Made by a program: the position numbers and the translations under genes. From assembly GCA_001643675.2 (NCBI GenBank), contig LSRY02000032.1:1054001-1118000 (forward strand): a stretch of 64,000 bases of DNA, written 5' to 3'. A model generated the notes under the pieces. It did not search any database and was not told where the DNA came from. It saw nothing but the letters and a program-made list of their open reading frames with translations. This stretch comes from Monocercomonoides exilis (lineage: Eukaryota > Preaxostyla > Oxymonadida > Polymastigidae). Positions 48,201 to 58,316 of the stretch are shown here, in pieces (position 1 is the first letter of the stretch; every line of letters starts with the position of its first letter).

Positions 48201-51200
48201 CATTTCCTGCGCCCCTTTCCTTCATCTTCCTCTCTCTTTCCTTCCACTTCTCTTCTGTCTTCTTCCTCTCCTCCACAATTGCTGAAATCTTCATAAACGC
48301 TGCTCTGATCTCATTTGTCTGCTGATCTTGTTCCTCTTTACTTGGCAAACGTTCTTCATTGATGTATTTGTTGTTCTCATTCACCTGCTCTTTTAAGGCT
48401 TCGACACTGACAGATCTGCTTGTGATGTCTCCCATCGAATATTCCAGTTCAAATTCTCCTGTCAAATGCCCCGGCCGGTTGGGATATCCAAATGCATCGT
48501 ATCCTTCAACACTCGCAGCAAAATCATTGGCAACTTCTTTTGGTGCATCGCATTGCTCCTTCTCGTAATTAGACTCATTCGATTCGTTTGATTCATTCGA
48601 TCCGTTCGTCTCGTGCATCATAAGCTCAGCCTCTGCCTCGTCTGCCGAGTGGTCTGACTTTGCTATTGGATTCTGCTCATTCGAAAGCGACCGAGTGCTG
48701 ACATTTGCATCACATTCATTTGAGTGAGTAGATTCATCGTGTGTTTGTGAAAGGGGGTTCGTTGCACACTCGTCACTTTGTGTGTTCCTGTTCTCTTCTC
48801 CTGCGTGCTCAGCATACGAGGAAGAGGCGATGGGCTGGTTGGCTGCTTCTTTCTCGTTTCGGAGATCGTTCAGCGGAAACGCAGCGGTGTTTGGGTCAGA
48901 ATAAGACAAGACGAGCGAATTGCTCGAAGTTGAGCTGTTTTGAGAAGGCGAAATGACAACATACGAAGCAGTGGAATATGTTGACGATAGAGATGACGAT
49001 GATGAAGTGTTGAAGTTGTTTGTTGGAAGGCTGTGGGAAGGAGCAGATACTGCTGAGGTTGAGGATAAAGAGGATGTTGAAGCAGAAGTTGGGACAGAAG
49101 AAGAAGAAGAAGCAGAAGCAGAGGCAGAAGCAGAGGCAGAAGCAGAGGCAGAGGCAGATGAATTAGCAGAATTGGCTCCTCCGCGTGTGGCTGATGAAGT
49201 GCTGCCTATCCGTGGCATGGGTGGCTTCGGGTGAGATGCATAGTTAGAATTGGAAGAAGGAGCAGAAGGAGCAGAAGGAGAAGAAGGGTATGATTGGTGT
49301 GCAGTTGCTGGTCCAAAGGCAGATGAGGTGTCCATTTGGAGAGGCGGAGTGAAGGAGCTGTGAAATGCCTGGATGGGCGACGAAAGAGAGTGTGACTTAG
49401 TGATGGGAGAGAGAGAAGACATGTATTTGGGCTCAGGAAGGCTGTGAAGTGAAGGCGAATGGCCGATGTTCTCGATGGACTGGGTGGATGCGCTGGGGTC
49501 AGCCGAAGACAAAGGCAGAGAACGCTCCTTTGGTGCTGCTGAGTGCAGTGGCTGTGGGTTGTGGGAGGAGGAAAGCTTGGACTTTTTGGGGGAGTGCGGA
49601 ATGGCTTCGGGGGGAGAAGAGAGGGAAGAGTTGTTCTGAATGGAGAAGTTTGAGGGAGTGGAAGAAGAGTGTGAGGAGTGTGAGGAGTGTGATGTGTCGT
49701 GGAATGTCTGTGTGTCTGTGTCTGCCTCAGAAGTGTTGCCTGGCAGATGCGACGCTGGCGGGGCTGACAGAACGGTGGCTGTCAAATGTGGAGCGTCTTC
49801 ATCTTCCTCTTCTTTGCTGGTCTTTTTGGATGAGGTGGGCGAAGAAGACGGTCTGTCTTTGAGGGAAGAAGTGTGGTGTTTGTGGGAGACAGCTGGAATA
49901 ATCTCAGATTTTGGTGAATTGCGAGGAGAAGAAGACGAAGAGGGGTGAGGCTCTTCAGTGTGGTGTGAATGAGAGTGATATGAATCAGAAGAGACAGACT
50001 CATTGGAAGAAGAAGATGACGAGGAGGAGGAGGGAGAAGAATGAGGAACTACATCATTTGCTGCCTCCTTTGAAGATCTGTGCTTTTGTGATGATTTCAA
50101 ATCTTTGGAGGGAGCAGATGAAGCAGAATGAGTGTCATTTGAGTGATGTGAGGGTGATTGCTTTGAAGACGGCCTTTTGGAAGGTGATGGTTCTGCTGGT
50201 GGAGAATTTGTATTTGCATTTGCTTTTTGCTTCGTCTTTTGAGATGACCTTTCATTCTGTTCAGAATTTTCCCGTTTTTTTGAATAAGCAGCGTGACTGT
50301 CATTTTCATCGTGTTGTGTTCTGCTCCTCTTCTGAGGCACCGAATGAGAGTCCATCGTCTCCTGGCTGTCCTTCGAAGGCGCCTGTGATATTCTGCTTTT
50401 GGGTGATTTCGGCTTCTTTGAGTGAGAAGACGGGGTGTTTGCATCGGGTGCGGGTGAAGTGGCTGGTGATGTGGTTGACTTGCGTGTGTGGGCAGAGGCA
50501 GCAGAAGGCGAATGTGCAGGATCAGGTGGAGATGACGGCACAGGGGATTTGTGGGGCGAGCGCGGACGAGAGCTTGTTTTGGCAGACGATGGCGGCCTTT
50601 GTTTACTCTTTTCTGGAGATTCTTTCGAATCAGCTGCTCTTCTGTCTTCTTTGTGCGAGCGCTTCGAAGTCCGCATTTCGCGTGCTCGCTCCGATGACAC
50701 AACAGATCGCCCAGTTTCAGACATGCCATCCACTTTGGACTTATCCGTCTGTTCTTGGCTTATCTTTTTGCTGCGTCTGCGTCTGGAGTTTGTTGGTGTT
50801 AATAGCAGCTTTCCTGAGGTCGTTTCAGATTCAAATGTGAGGTCCTGACGTTGTTGTTCCGGCAGGCTTGTGCTGCTAAAATCTGTGGTGCCTCTGGATG
50901 CCAATTCTTCTTTGAAATGAGTAAGCTGCCACATTTGTTGCTCAAAAAGTTGCTTTTGTTGTGTTAGCTGCTGCAATTTTAAATCAAATTGAGCTTGCTT
51001 CAATTTTATTTGCTGTGCCAATTGTTGATTTCGTTGTTGCCATGAAAAAATGAGTTGTTGATGTTGTCTGTTAAATTCTTGTTGCTGCTGAAAAGGATTA
51101 AGACCTGAATGAAGTAATTGTGCCTCAAGTTGCTTAACTTGTAGCTCAAATTGCTGTTGAATAATCATTTGCTGTTTTTGGATTTCGCCTTTGAATATTG

Positions 51201-51389
51201 TTTCATTTGTTTGCAGTTGATTTATTTGGGATTGGTTTTGCTTCAATTGTTGAGTAAGATAATCTTCTTGAAGCTGTGCTTGAAGCATTTCACCGTGAAA
51301 TGACTCGGTATCAATACCGCCTTGTTATAAAAGAAAATATTAAAAAAATGCACTTTAAATAAATCATATAAAACAGTCATACTTGTCAT
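39238..51389 (-). CDS. Giant low-complexity protein with 17 GY/VTG repeats (~4,029 aa)
   Basis: A tiny first exon, 51389-51383 (ATG ACA A), joins across a 62-bp GTATGA intron to 51320-39238 (phase 1). Without it, translation could begin at the ATG at 51288. Residues ~14-160 are a Gln-rich coiled coil. Residues ~165-940 are Ser/Pro-rich and probably disordered, with Ala-Ser runs. Residues ~942-2632 hold 17 copies of a ~20-residue unit, consensus Y-[ND]-E-x-G-Y-x3-x-G-x-[VLI]-T-G-x-[FVMI]-[ED], for example 'YNEAGYAIEAGEVTGEVEM'. The units are separated by Glu/Asp/Lys-rich spacers and coiled-coil blocks. Residues ~2650-3400 are again Ser-rich and a poly-Gln tract lies near 3425. A basic/acidic coiled coil ('EERERKKRAEAELKEKQRK') occupies ~3775-3890. 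No signal peptide, membrane segment or enzyme motif is visible. I do not recognise the family; a cytoskeletal scaffold is a guess. Confidence 0.85.
43739..44525 (-). repeat. Duplicated coding block A, copy 1 (partner 47522-48308)
   Basis: This 787-bp block recurs at a constant offset of 3,783 bp. Line-by-line comparison shows no difference that I could find. It encodes the coiled coil ending in 'RAAFMKISAIVEERKKTEEK' plus four VTG units. Matching stops sharply at both ends. Confidence 0.85.
44759..45183 (-). repeat. Duplicated coding block B, copy 1 (partner 46649-47073)
   Basis: This 425-bp block recurs at an offset of 1,890 bp with no visible differences. It encodes 'LTLSNMISALQDDDEFTDED', a Lys/Glu stretch, 'FSIMGGLSNWLKLARKKSAA' and a half VTG unit. 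Confidence 0.85.
46214..46437 (-). repeat. Duplicated coiled-coil block C (partners 44339-44562 and 48122-48308)
   Basis: About 224 bp encoding 'KKAQEELARRR', the Glu/Lys coiled coil and 'EEQEKQAEEFRAAFMKISAI' (reading direction reversed on this strand). It matches 44339-44562 at an offset of 1,875 bp, and its first ~187 coding bases also match 48122-48308. It marks the start of each of three tandem modules. Confidence 0.8.
46649..47073 (-). repeat. Duplicated coding block B, copy 2 (partner 44759-45183)
   Basis: Apparently identical copy of the 425-bp block at 44759-45183, in the same frame. Confidence 0.85.
47522..48308 (-). repeat. Duplicated coding block A, copy 2 (partner 43739-44525)
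   Basis: Apparently identical copy of the 787-bp block at 43739-44525 (offset 3,783 bp, divisible by three, so the reading frame is kept). Confidence 0.85.
49081..49160 (-). repeat. Coding minisatellite, Ala-Ser run
   Basis: Alternating AGCAGA/GGCAGA hexamers on the plus strand encode a run of Ala-Ser and Ser residues in the giant protein. A similar (GATGCT)n run at ~54110-54165 encodes an Ala-Ser run in the PUM3-like gene. Confidence 0.7.
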
Positions 51390-51754
51390 CGTCGTATTTC
51401 AGTTTAAATTAAATAAAAGTTCGAACTTTCTAAATGTTAAATTTTTCTCTAAAAAGCAAAATTTTTTTGTGCATAATAGGAATAAATATTACAAAAATAA
51501 TAAAAATTATGAGTATTGAAAATTTGCAAGCAATAAACCAATAGTTATTTAAAAATAAAAAGTAATACATCAAATAAGGATAATTTCAAAAATATCAATT
51601 CCTTATTTTCGTTTAGCTTTAAGAAAGCTTTAAAAGTATTTAAAGATTTTGTGCAATCGTTTTCATTTCTATCCATACCGTTATACTCAATAAGACGATA
51701 AAACAAATAAAAGTGTTAATCCAGTTTATGGCTTAATGGGTAATTGATCATGAA
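51390..51754. promoter_or_regulatory. Divergent intergenic region between the giant gene and the gene at 51755
   Basis: 365 bp of AT-rich DNA separates two start codons on opposite strands, so both promoters must lie here or within transcribed leaders. I see no motif that I can name with confidence. Confidence 0.35.
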
Positions 51755-52323
51755 ATGAGTTCAGGCGATTCTTCTGGAAGCACAAAGCGGTTTGACGTTG
51801 CATCATCAAGCGCATATGCATCTAGTGATAACATAATAGCTCCTCAAACATCTATTGCTCCTTCATCAGCTTCACCATCATTCATTTCAAATGATAATAT
51901 GACGAGCTCTTCTGAAATGAATACTGAAGGATATTCCATTGAAGGAGATGAGCAAGAACAGCTACCAAAAAAGAAGCTTGGTCCACTACAAAAATCTTCT
52001 GTTAGTCATCTTATAACAGTAAAGAAAGATGGAGGTTTATTTTAAATTATATTTCATGTTTTATTTATCAATTGAACTTTTTTTATTTTAATTTATTAGT
52101 GTCAATTCAAATACCTCCATCGCTGTTACTTCTGCCTTCGGATACTGATGCGCAAAGAGCAAGCAAGAAGAAAAAATTACATTCTCTTCACTGTTTGGCA
52201 AGAGCAAAGCAGGAAGAATTAGATTCCAGAAAACAGCAATCAAATTGGCTTCAATTCAAAAAGAAATTGGAAAGTAAAAAAGGAAAGAAGAAGAAATCGC
52301 ATTCAGATTCAGTCTTCATGTAA
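51755..52323 (+). CDS. Small Lys-rich protein, possibly related to SMN/SPF30 C-termini
   Basis: Exons 51755-52034 and 52100-52323 (65-bp intron, donor GTTTAT, phase 1) give 167 aa. The first ~75 residues are Ser/Asn-rich and look disordered. Then come 'LGPLQKSSVSHLITVKKDG' and, across the intron, 'SIQIPPSLLLLPSDTDAQR'. The tail is strongly basic: 'KQQSNWLQFKKKLESKKGKK', ending 'SDSVFM'. The order W-x-x-F followed by Lys/Gly-rich sequence and a short hydrophobic end recalls the C-terminal half of SPF30/SMNDC1 splicing factors. No Tudor domain precedes it, so this is only a lead. The gene is convergent with the PUM3-like gene (200 bp between stops). Confidence 0.6.
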
Positions 52324-52522
52324 ATTATACTTCATTTCACTTCAATTCACAAAAATATTCATTTTTCTTTTGGAAATTTTTGTAAAAGCATGAATAAAAA
52401 AACATATCGTTTTAAATAATAATCGTTCTTATTTATTCTTTTTTAAGTGAAGCGAAGTTATGTGAAGTGAATCGAAAGTATTTTCCTAATTGGCAATTCT
52501 TTGAAGAAATGATTAAATTCAG

Positions 52523-55500
52523 TCACTTCTTTGGAGTTTGTTGTTTGCTTGGAGTTTGTTTATTTGTCATCTTTTTCAAAGGAGTTTCTGTTTGCTTTGA
52601 TGGTGTTTTCTTTGGGGTCTGAGGAGATGTTGTTCGGGCAGGTGAAAATTGTGCATCGGGTTGTGGCTTTTTTGAAGGAGAAGCAATTTGCTTTGTGGAT
52701 GTAGCCTTTCCGGGGGATTGATATGGAAGAGAGGTTCCTCTGTCACGGTGAGAATGGCTCAAATCTGATGTGCTTTTGCGCTTTGTTGGTGTCTGTTTCG
52801 GAATAACAGGTGAGTCTTCCTCGTCTTCTTCAGCTCCGAATTTGAAATCATCACCATCGCTCGATGAGAACTGGTCATCGTCAGCAAGATCAACCTCAGA
52901 CATTTCACTTTCGCTGTCATCTTCATCAAAGTCCTTCATTGATCCTTTCCCTTTTCTGCCAGATACTTCATCGTCGTCTTCGTCGCTGTCGTTCTCCACA
53001 TCGTAATCGTCATCATCCAAACTGTCTTCTGCATCAATTTCTTCATCCATTCCGCCTTTCTTTCCATTCTTCTTGTTCCTCTTGTTATTCTTTTGCGCCT
53101 TTATCTTCTCCTTTTCATCATCTTCATCTGCAAAGTCAGCTCCATCATCTCCTTCATCATCAGCAAAATGATGTTCTGCCTCTTCATCCGCAATCACCTT
53201 CTGTTCCTCCTTCTCCAAGCGCATCCTTCTCATCCTTCGTGATTGTGGTGTTGAATGCTCTTCATTTGTGTCATCGCTACTTTCCTTTGCTGGTGTCAAC
53301 TGTTTAGCCTTTGGAAGCTGCTTTGGAGTTGTTGTGGCGCTTTCGTTGGGTTTGGACAATGCTGATTTCTGAGGTGTTTTCGTTTTCGATGCATCAGGTG
53401 TTGCAGCTCCCATTTCTCCTCGCGCACGTTTTGTTTTCCCTGACATTATAATACCAGCTGCAGGTGTTGCTGTAGCATCTTTCTCCTTCTCGTTACTCTT
53501 TTTCGCATTTTCAGCCAAAGTTGTTTTCTGTTCTTTTGGTGTTGCTTTAACTTGCTGTTCTGAAGTTGGTGCAGCTTTGTTTGTTGGTGTTTGTGGATTC
53601 TGCTGAGCCTTCTTCTTCGTTTGGGGCGTCTTCGTCTGCTTTTCTGGCTGATTCTGTGCTTTGTTTGGTGTCTCCATTGGCGCAATGTTCTCCTGTAAGT
53701 TGGACTTTTCGTCTTTGCCTGCTTTTATTGGTGTCTGTGGCTGTTGTTTTGCTGGTGTTTTCTCGTTCTGCTTTTCAGATGCTTGTTTTGCAGGCGTCTT
53801 TTGAGGTGTTTGTTTTGCTGGTGTATTTTGTGATGTTTGCTTTGCAGCCTGTTTTGAAGGTGTTTCTGTCTGAGCATTTTCTGCTTTTGCTTTCTGTTTT
53901 GGTGTCTGTGTTTGTGATTGAGGCTGCAACGTTTTGTCCTTTTGAACAGGAGTCTTTGGTTGTTGCTTCGCAGGTGTATTTGGCGCTTGAATGGTAACTT
54001 TCTTGTTTGTGTCTTTTGTTGATGCAGCAGAAGAATCCTTCGATTCACTCTTATTCATTTGCTCTTTAATCAGCTTTGCCAGTAAATCGTATCCTGAATT
54101 AGATGAAGCTGATGCAGATGCAGATGCTGATGCTGATGCTGATGCTGATGCTGATGCTGATGGTTGCTGTTTGAGCAAATCGTCCAGAAGACCTGTTTCC
54201 TTCAGCTCGTTAATAAGCTGCTTAGGAATAACATCAACCATTGAAGCCACAACATAACACGATTGCTGCAATGCAACAAGATTAGAGAGAGAGATTGACG
54301 AGTCAGATGAGTCAGATGGATGTGCCAGACGTTTCAGAAGTTTCTCCGCAAATTTCGGAGAAATGTGTATGATTCTTTTCAGCGAGGCTGATGAGAATGA
54401 TGAAATAAATGGATTGAACTTATTTATTTGCTCTTCTTCGCCTTCACTCTTTTCGCTTTCTTTTCCTTTTTCGTTGCTCTCCTGCTTCTTTTGCTTTTCA
54501 TTGTCATCTGCAACTGAGTATTCCACTGAGACAGCATCAGCCAGTGTTGTTTCCACACAATCAATAAGCTGATTCCACTTGCTTCTTCTTTCTTCATCGC
54601 TTTCTATCTTCTCTTCAGACGATTGCACAGAAGAAAAGACAGCCATCACATTCGCCAGAAGAGAAGAAGATGTTGCATTAGAAATAAGCCGTTGGATGCG
54701 GCGGATTGGCAGAGAATCGCTTGATGATTCAGACAGTCCCTGATTCGATTGGAACAGACTTTGTGGCAGTGTGGATGTGTCTTTCTCTTCGATCTGCAGA
54801 CGCGACGAGTACACATACAGCAAAAGAGAGCGGAGTATTGTCAAAGCGAATCTCTGAAGTGACGTCAAGGAAAGATCTGACTGTCCTTCTTCTTCGCTGA
54901 ATGACGCTGGCGCCATCAAAGACACTTCATCCAGCAGTGAATGGATGAGGGTGTGCATCTCATTCACATGAGCTTTGTCCATCTTTGCTCTTTCTGCCAT
55001 CCGCTTCCTCATCTTCTCTCTTCTACGTAACGCTTTCTTCTTCTTTCCTGTTAAGTTCTCATCGTATTCGTCGTCTTCCTCTTCCTCCTCCTCTTCTTCC
55101 GCTTTGCTCTTCTTCTCAAACATATCATCATCAGAATCTTCTCCTTCACTTTTTCCTTCTCCTCCTCTCTCAAACATGTCATCACCGTCTCCTTCTTCTT
55201 CCTGTTGCTGGCCAAAGAAACCTTCTTTTCCTCTCCTTTCGTCAAATCTCGAATTCCCTTCTTCTGCTTCTGCACCAAACAATCCACCTTTTCCTTGTCC
55301 CTCTTCGTTTCCTTCGTTCTCCTCTTCATCGCTGTCGTCATCATCGTCTTCCTCATCAAAAATCAGATCCTCATCGTTCATGTCCAACGTGCTGCCGGCT
55401 CTTCTTCCTTGCGACGTCAGTCCAGCAAGATCAATAATACTTTCTGTTCCTTCGTCGTCTCCGTCTTCTGGTTCGCCTCGAAGTACTCTCAACACTTTTT

Positions 55501-57382
55501 GCTGTTCTGCGCGCTCCTTCTTCTCGTTCAGGGCAGCAGCAATGTCTGATGAAGCGCCTTTGATTGGCTCAGACAGCATTGAGAAGCAGGCAGAGTCGAC
55601 ACAGCGACGAAGGAGAGGAGAAGACAGAAGAAGAGAAACAGCTTTTGCGGATGAATTGTTGGATGGCTGAGAAGACGTGGTTGATGAGGCAGATGATGGT
55701 GATGAAAAAGCAAGAGTGAAAAGAGCTTTGAGAAATGACACAAAAGATTGGTTGTCCAACAGCTGGATGAGCGACTCGTCGATCTCTCTCAGCACAAACG
55801 GGGCGAATGCTGACAAATCAACATTTCCTGTGGCTTTCTTAATAGCAGCTGCTGAAGACGGAGAGGACAGCATATCGTCTCTTGTTTGGCATCCTCTGAC
55901 GACAAGAGAGAGAAGCACAGGCATCGCATTTTGGTTGCCGACAACTTGAGACACAAATGTCTTCATCCCTTTTGCCATCGATTTGAGAGAAGAGGGAGGA
56001 AGAATTGACATCGAGTGCAGCGCTACACGACTGCCTGTCTGCTGGTCAATGATGTGGATCCAAGAGCCTGAATGTTAAAACAATGAAATAAAGATAGATT
56101 AGTGAATGATATCGAAGTTTCTTCAAAATGCAAAATACTCCAGGGAAAAAAAAGTATGTTCTTTTAAATTCTTTACAATTAAAATCAAAAATGATCAACA
56201 ATTTCTTTTGAACTATATTCTCTTCTTCTTTCTTTTACATATCATTCCATGATTTGCAAACCTTTCATTGATTTTGCCATTTCTCGAGTAATAAGTGGGT
56301 TTGCCAGACGCATAAAGTTTTCAACGCAGAAGAGCGACAGTGCATGATGCAAGATTTCCTTTGATATGACTGTGTCGCTAGCCACGTGCAGTGCATGCAG
56401 CACTCGTTGGCGGTCACCGGGGCATTTGGACAGATAGGATGTGATTGTTGGGATTGGCGTAAGCTTCATCTGTTGCTGTTGCTTTGGTGCTTGTTTGGAA
56501 GCTTGCTGTGGTGTATATGCGGCTGAACCTAATATTAGTGTGCGTTGCCTATTGAGGAGCAACTGTCGTGCAAAATATATAATAATTAAAGTTAATTATT
56601 GTTCAATTTTATTAAAATGATATAGTTTTCCAAACTCTTATGCTTTCATCTATCACAAATGTCTTACGTTCTGGCGGAACCACTTGTTTCTTTTCTCTTT
56701 TGTATAACTGTGTTTTAATAACTGTTACAGGATTTGTTTTCACTCTTTTGAGAAGAGATGTTTTATGACTAATTATCAACCCTGGAGGCAGATAAGATGA
56801 ATTTGGATCCAAAAAATGAGCCCAAATTTGAGCTTCAAATGCTTGCTGCATTCTTGAGCTTGAGTATGTTGTGTAAATCATATTTATAATTGCAGAACCG
56901 ATTTTATGTTTGAGAAGACGAAATGTGAAAGGGAGAAGTTCAAGTGCTATATTTTCACGATCCTTCTTGTTACCATGGCGCAATAATGCCCCAATTACGT
57001 GAGCCCCATAGGAAGATGCAGTGATGTCATAAAAATGTCCTTGTAATTCGCTTATGATAGCTTGTCGTTGTTGATCCGTGCCAAACTTGGCAATTGCTTG
57101 AACATATCGCGCAGTCTTATTATAGACAAAAAATATTTGATTAAAATCATTTTTCAAAAAATTTTGAAGCGATTGATATCATAAAAAATAAACCTCGTGA
57201 TTTAAACAGCAAGTTGGAACGTTTCCTTTCATTAATAGATATAATCGTTGGGCCAGCTTCTCTTTTTCGCTTTTACTCCCTTTCTTTTGCAACAGTTTGA
57301 TCCAATCCCTCTTTCCCTGATCAATTACAGGAGAAACTTTGGATCTTTTTGGATAGTTCGATTTCTGATACCCTTTTTGCAT
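52523..57382 (-). CDS. PUM3: PUM3/Puf6-like Pumilio-repeat protein with long charged tail
   Basis: Exons 57382-57194, 57115-56636, 56562-56262 and 56067-52523 (phases 0, 0, 1) give 1,504 aa. The N-terminal basic segment runs into PUF-like repeats (~45-460): 'TARYVQAIAKFGTDQQRQAI', 'DITASSYGAHVIGALLRHGN', 'LLKHKIGSAIINMIY', 'WIHIIDQQTGSRVALHS' and 'MAKGMKTFVSQVVGNQNAMP'. The gapped repeats and the 'G(S/A)RVA...MK(T/G)' block match PUM3 (Puf6, Penguin), a nucleolar nucleic-acid-binding protein needed for large-subunit ribosome maturation. The usual length is ~650 aa. Here the extra ~800 residues are low complexity: acidic D/E runs, an Ala-Ser run, many 'TPAKQ'-type repeats and further acidic blocks near the end. 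The C-terminal CPL part of the family is not clearly recognisable and may be diverged. Confidence 0.75.
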
Positions 57383-58217
57383 TTAAAGTATGAAATTATG
57401 GGATAAAGAAAATATTTAGAATTTTCATTGTAATTTTTCTTTTTAATAAACATAATGAATTCTGCAAATTTCATGAAAGAAATTATATCTGCATATATAT
57501 GGCATTCATTTTCGAGACATTTTTAGACAAATAAAAATATATTAATTGAGATACACAATTAATTTATTTTTATATTTCTGTGAAATGGATTTTCTTTTTC
57601 TTTTTCAACGAATATAATAAAATCGAATTTTTATTTTCAAGAAATTATTGCTCTTTTTTATTTCGAAAGATGATCAATTATTATTGATTAAAATATATAT
57701 TTTTTTATCGGTTAAAATATATGTTTCGTATTTTTTTACAAAATGTACACTTAAAAGAAAGAATCCAATTTGCTGATATGTTATACATGAACTCATTTCA
57801 AATATCAGCTTTTGAAACAACTGGAAAGAATTCGACATTATAAAAAAAATAATAATTTCAATGACAAATTTGTATTAGTTATTCATCATCCTGATAAATG
57901 TTGTTATTTCCAAAAAGTGTAACGCATTTATATTTTTTTGATCAAAAAATATCAGTTTGAATATTAATACTTGTTTGAATGATATTTGTTATTTGTGGAA
58001 AAAATAGATATTTGTGTGTTTTTCATTTTTTGAGATAACATGTAATAAATGATGATTCACTCTTATGAAAATAATTGTTAAATATCAAATAACACTTGGT
58101 GATAATCCTCAAAAAAGGTTTTATTTGGGTTATATAATTTGAAGTTTTCCTTTTTTTGAAATTTCATGATTATTTACATAAATATCTGTTTCTGTTTTTA
58201 ATGTCATGTTTCTTATT
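57383..58217. other. Intergenic, AT-rich, nothing recognised
   Basis: About 0.8 kb upstream of the PUM3-like gene. Only AT-rich sequence with homopolymers and short chance frames; no RNA gene or repeat pair seen. Confidence 0.45.
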
Positions 58218-58316
58218 CAGTCTAAACCGGATATAATCACATCGAATATAATCACTATTGGATATAGTCACAAAAAGTTGTGCAAAACCCGATGTGATTA
58301 TATCCGGCTTTTACTG
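58218..58316. mobile_element. 99-bp pogo/Tigger-like MITE
   Basis: The element begins CAGT and ends ACTG. The terminal repeats (CAGT, two bases, AA(A/G)CCGGATATAATCACATCG) match over ~27 bp with 3 differences. Inside, diverged copies of the same motif recur (GAATATAATCACTATTGG, GATATAGTCAC). CAGT ends and this compact layout are typical of pogo/Tigger-type Tc1/mariner derivatives, which duplicate TA on insertion. A clean TA duplication is not evident here (TT on the left, TA on the right). Confidence 0.65.

Larger units (their letters stand above)
43433..48503 (-). repeat. Array of 17 GY/VTG peptide-repeat units
   Basis: Coding units end (high coordinate) near 48503, 47961, 47835, 47706, 47543, 47403, 46765, 45980, 45800, 45640, 44880, 44178, 44052, 43923, 43760, 43640 and 43495. 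Fifteen have the full Y/F-[ND]-x-x-G-Y...G-x-[VLI]-T-G core. Two (46765, 44880) keep only the second half, 'VTEEGKVTGDFDI'. Spacers of ~20-60 residues are strongly acidic or mixed-charge. Confidence 0.85.

Noticed and set aside
43294-48325. Many Phe/Ser/Leu-rich forward frames, such as 44180-45115 and 47374-47985
   Set aside because: They are pyrimidine-strand shadows of the Glu/Lys-rich giant protein and duplicate along with its repeat blocks.
50097-50840. Overlapping frames on both strands at the 5' part of the giant gene
   Set aside because: Low-complexity shadow frames; the main frame runs through without interruption.
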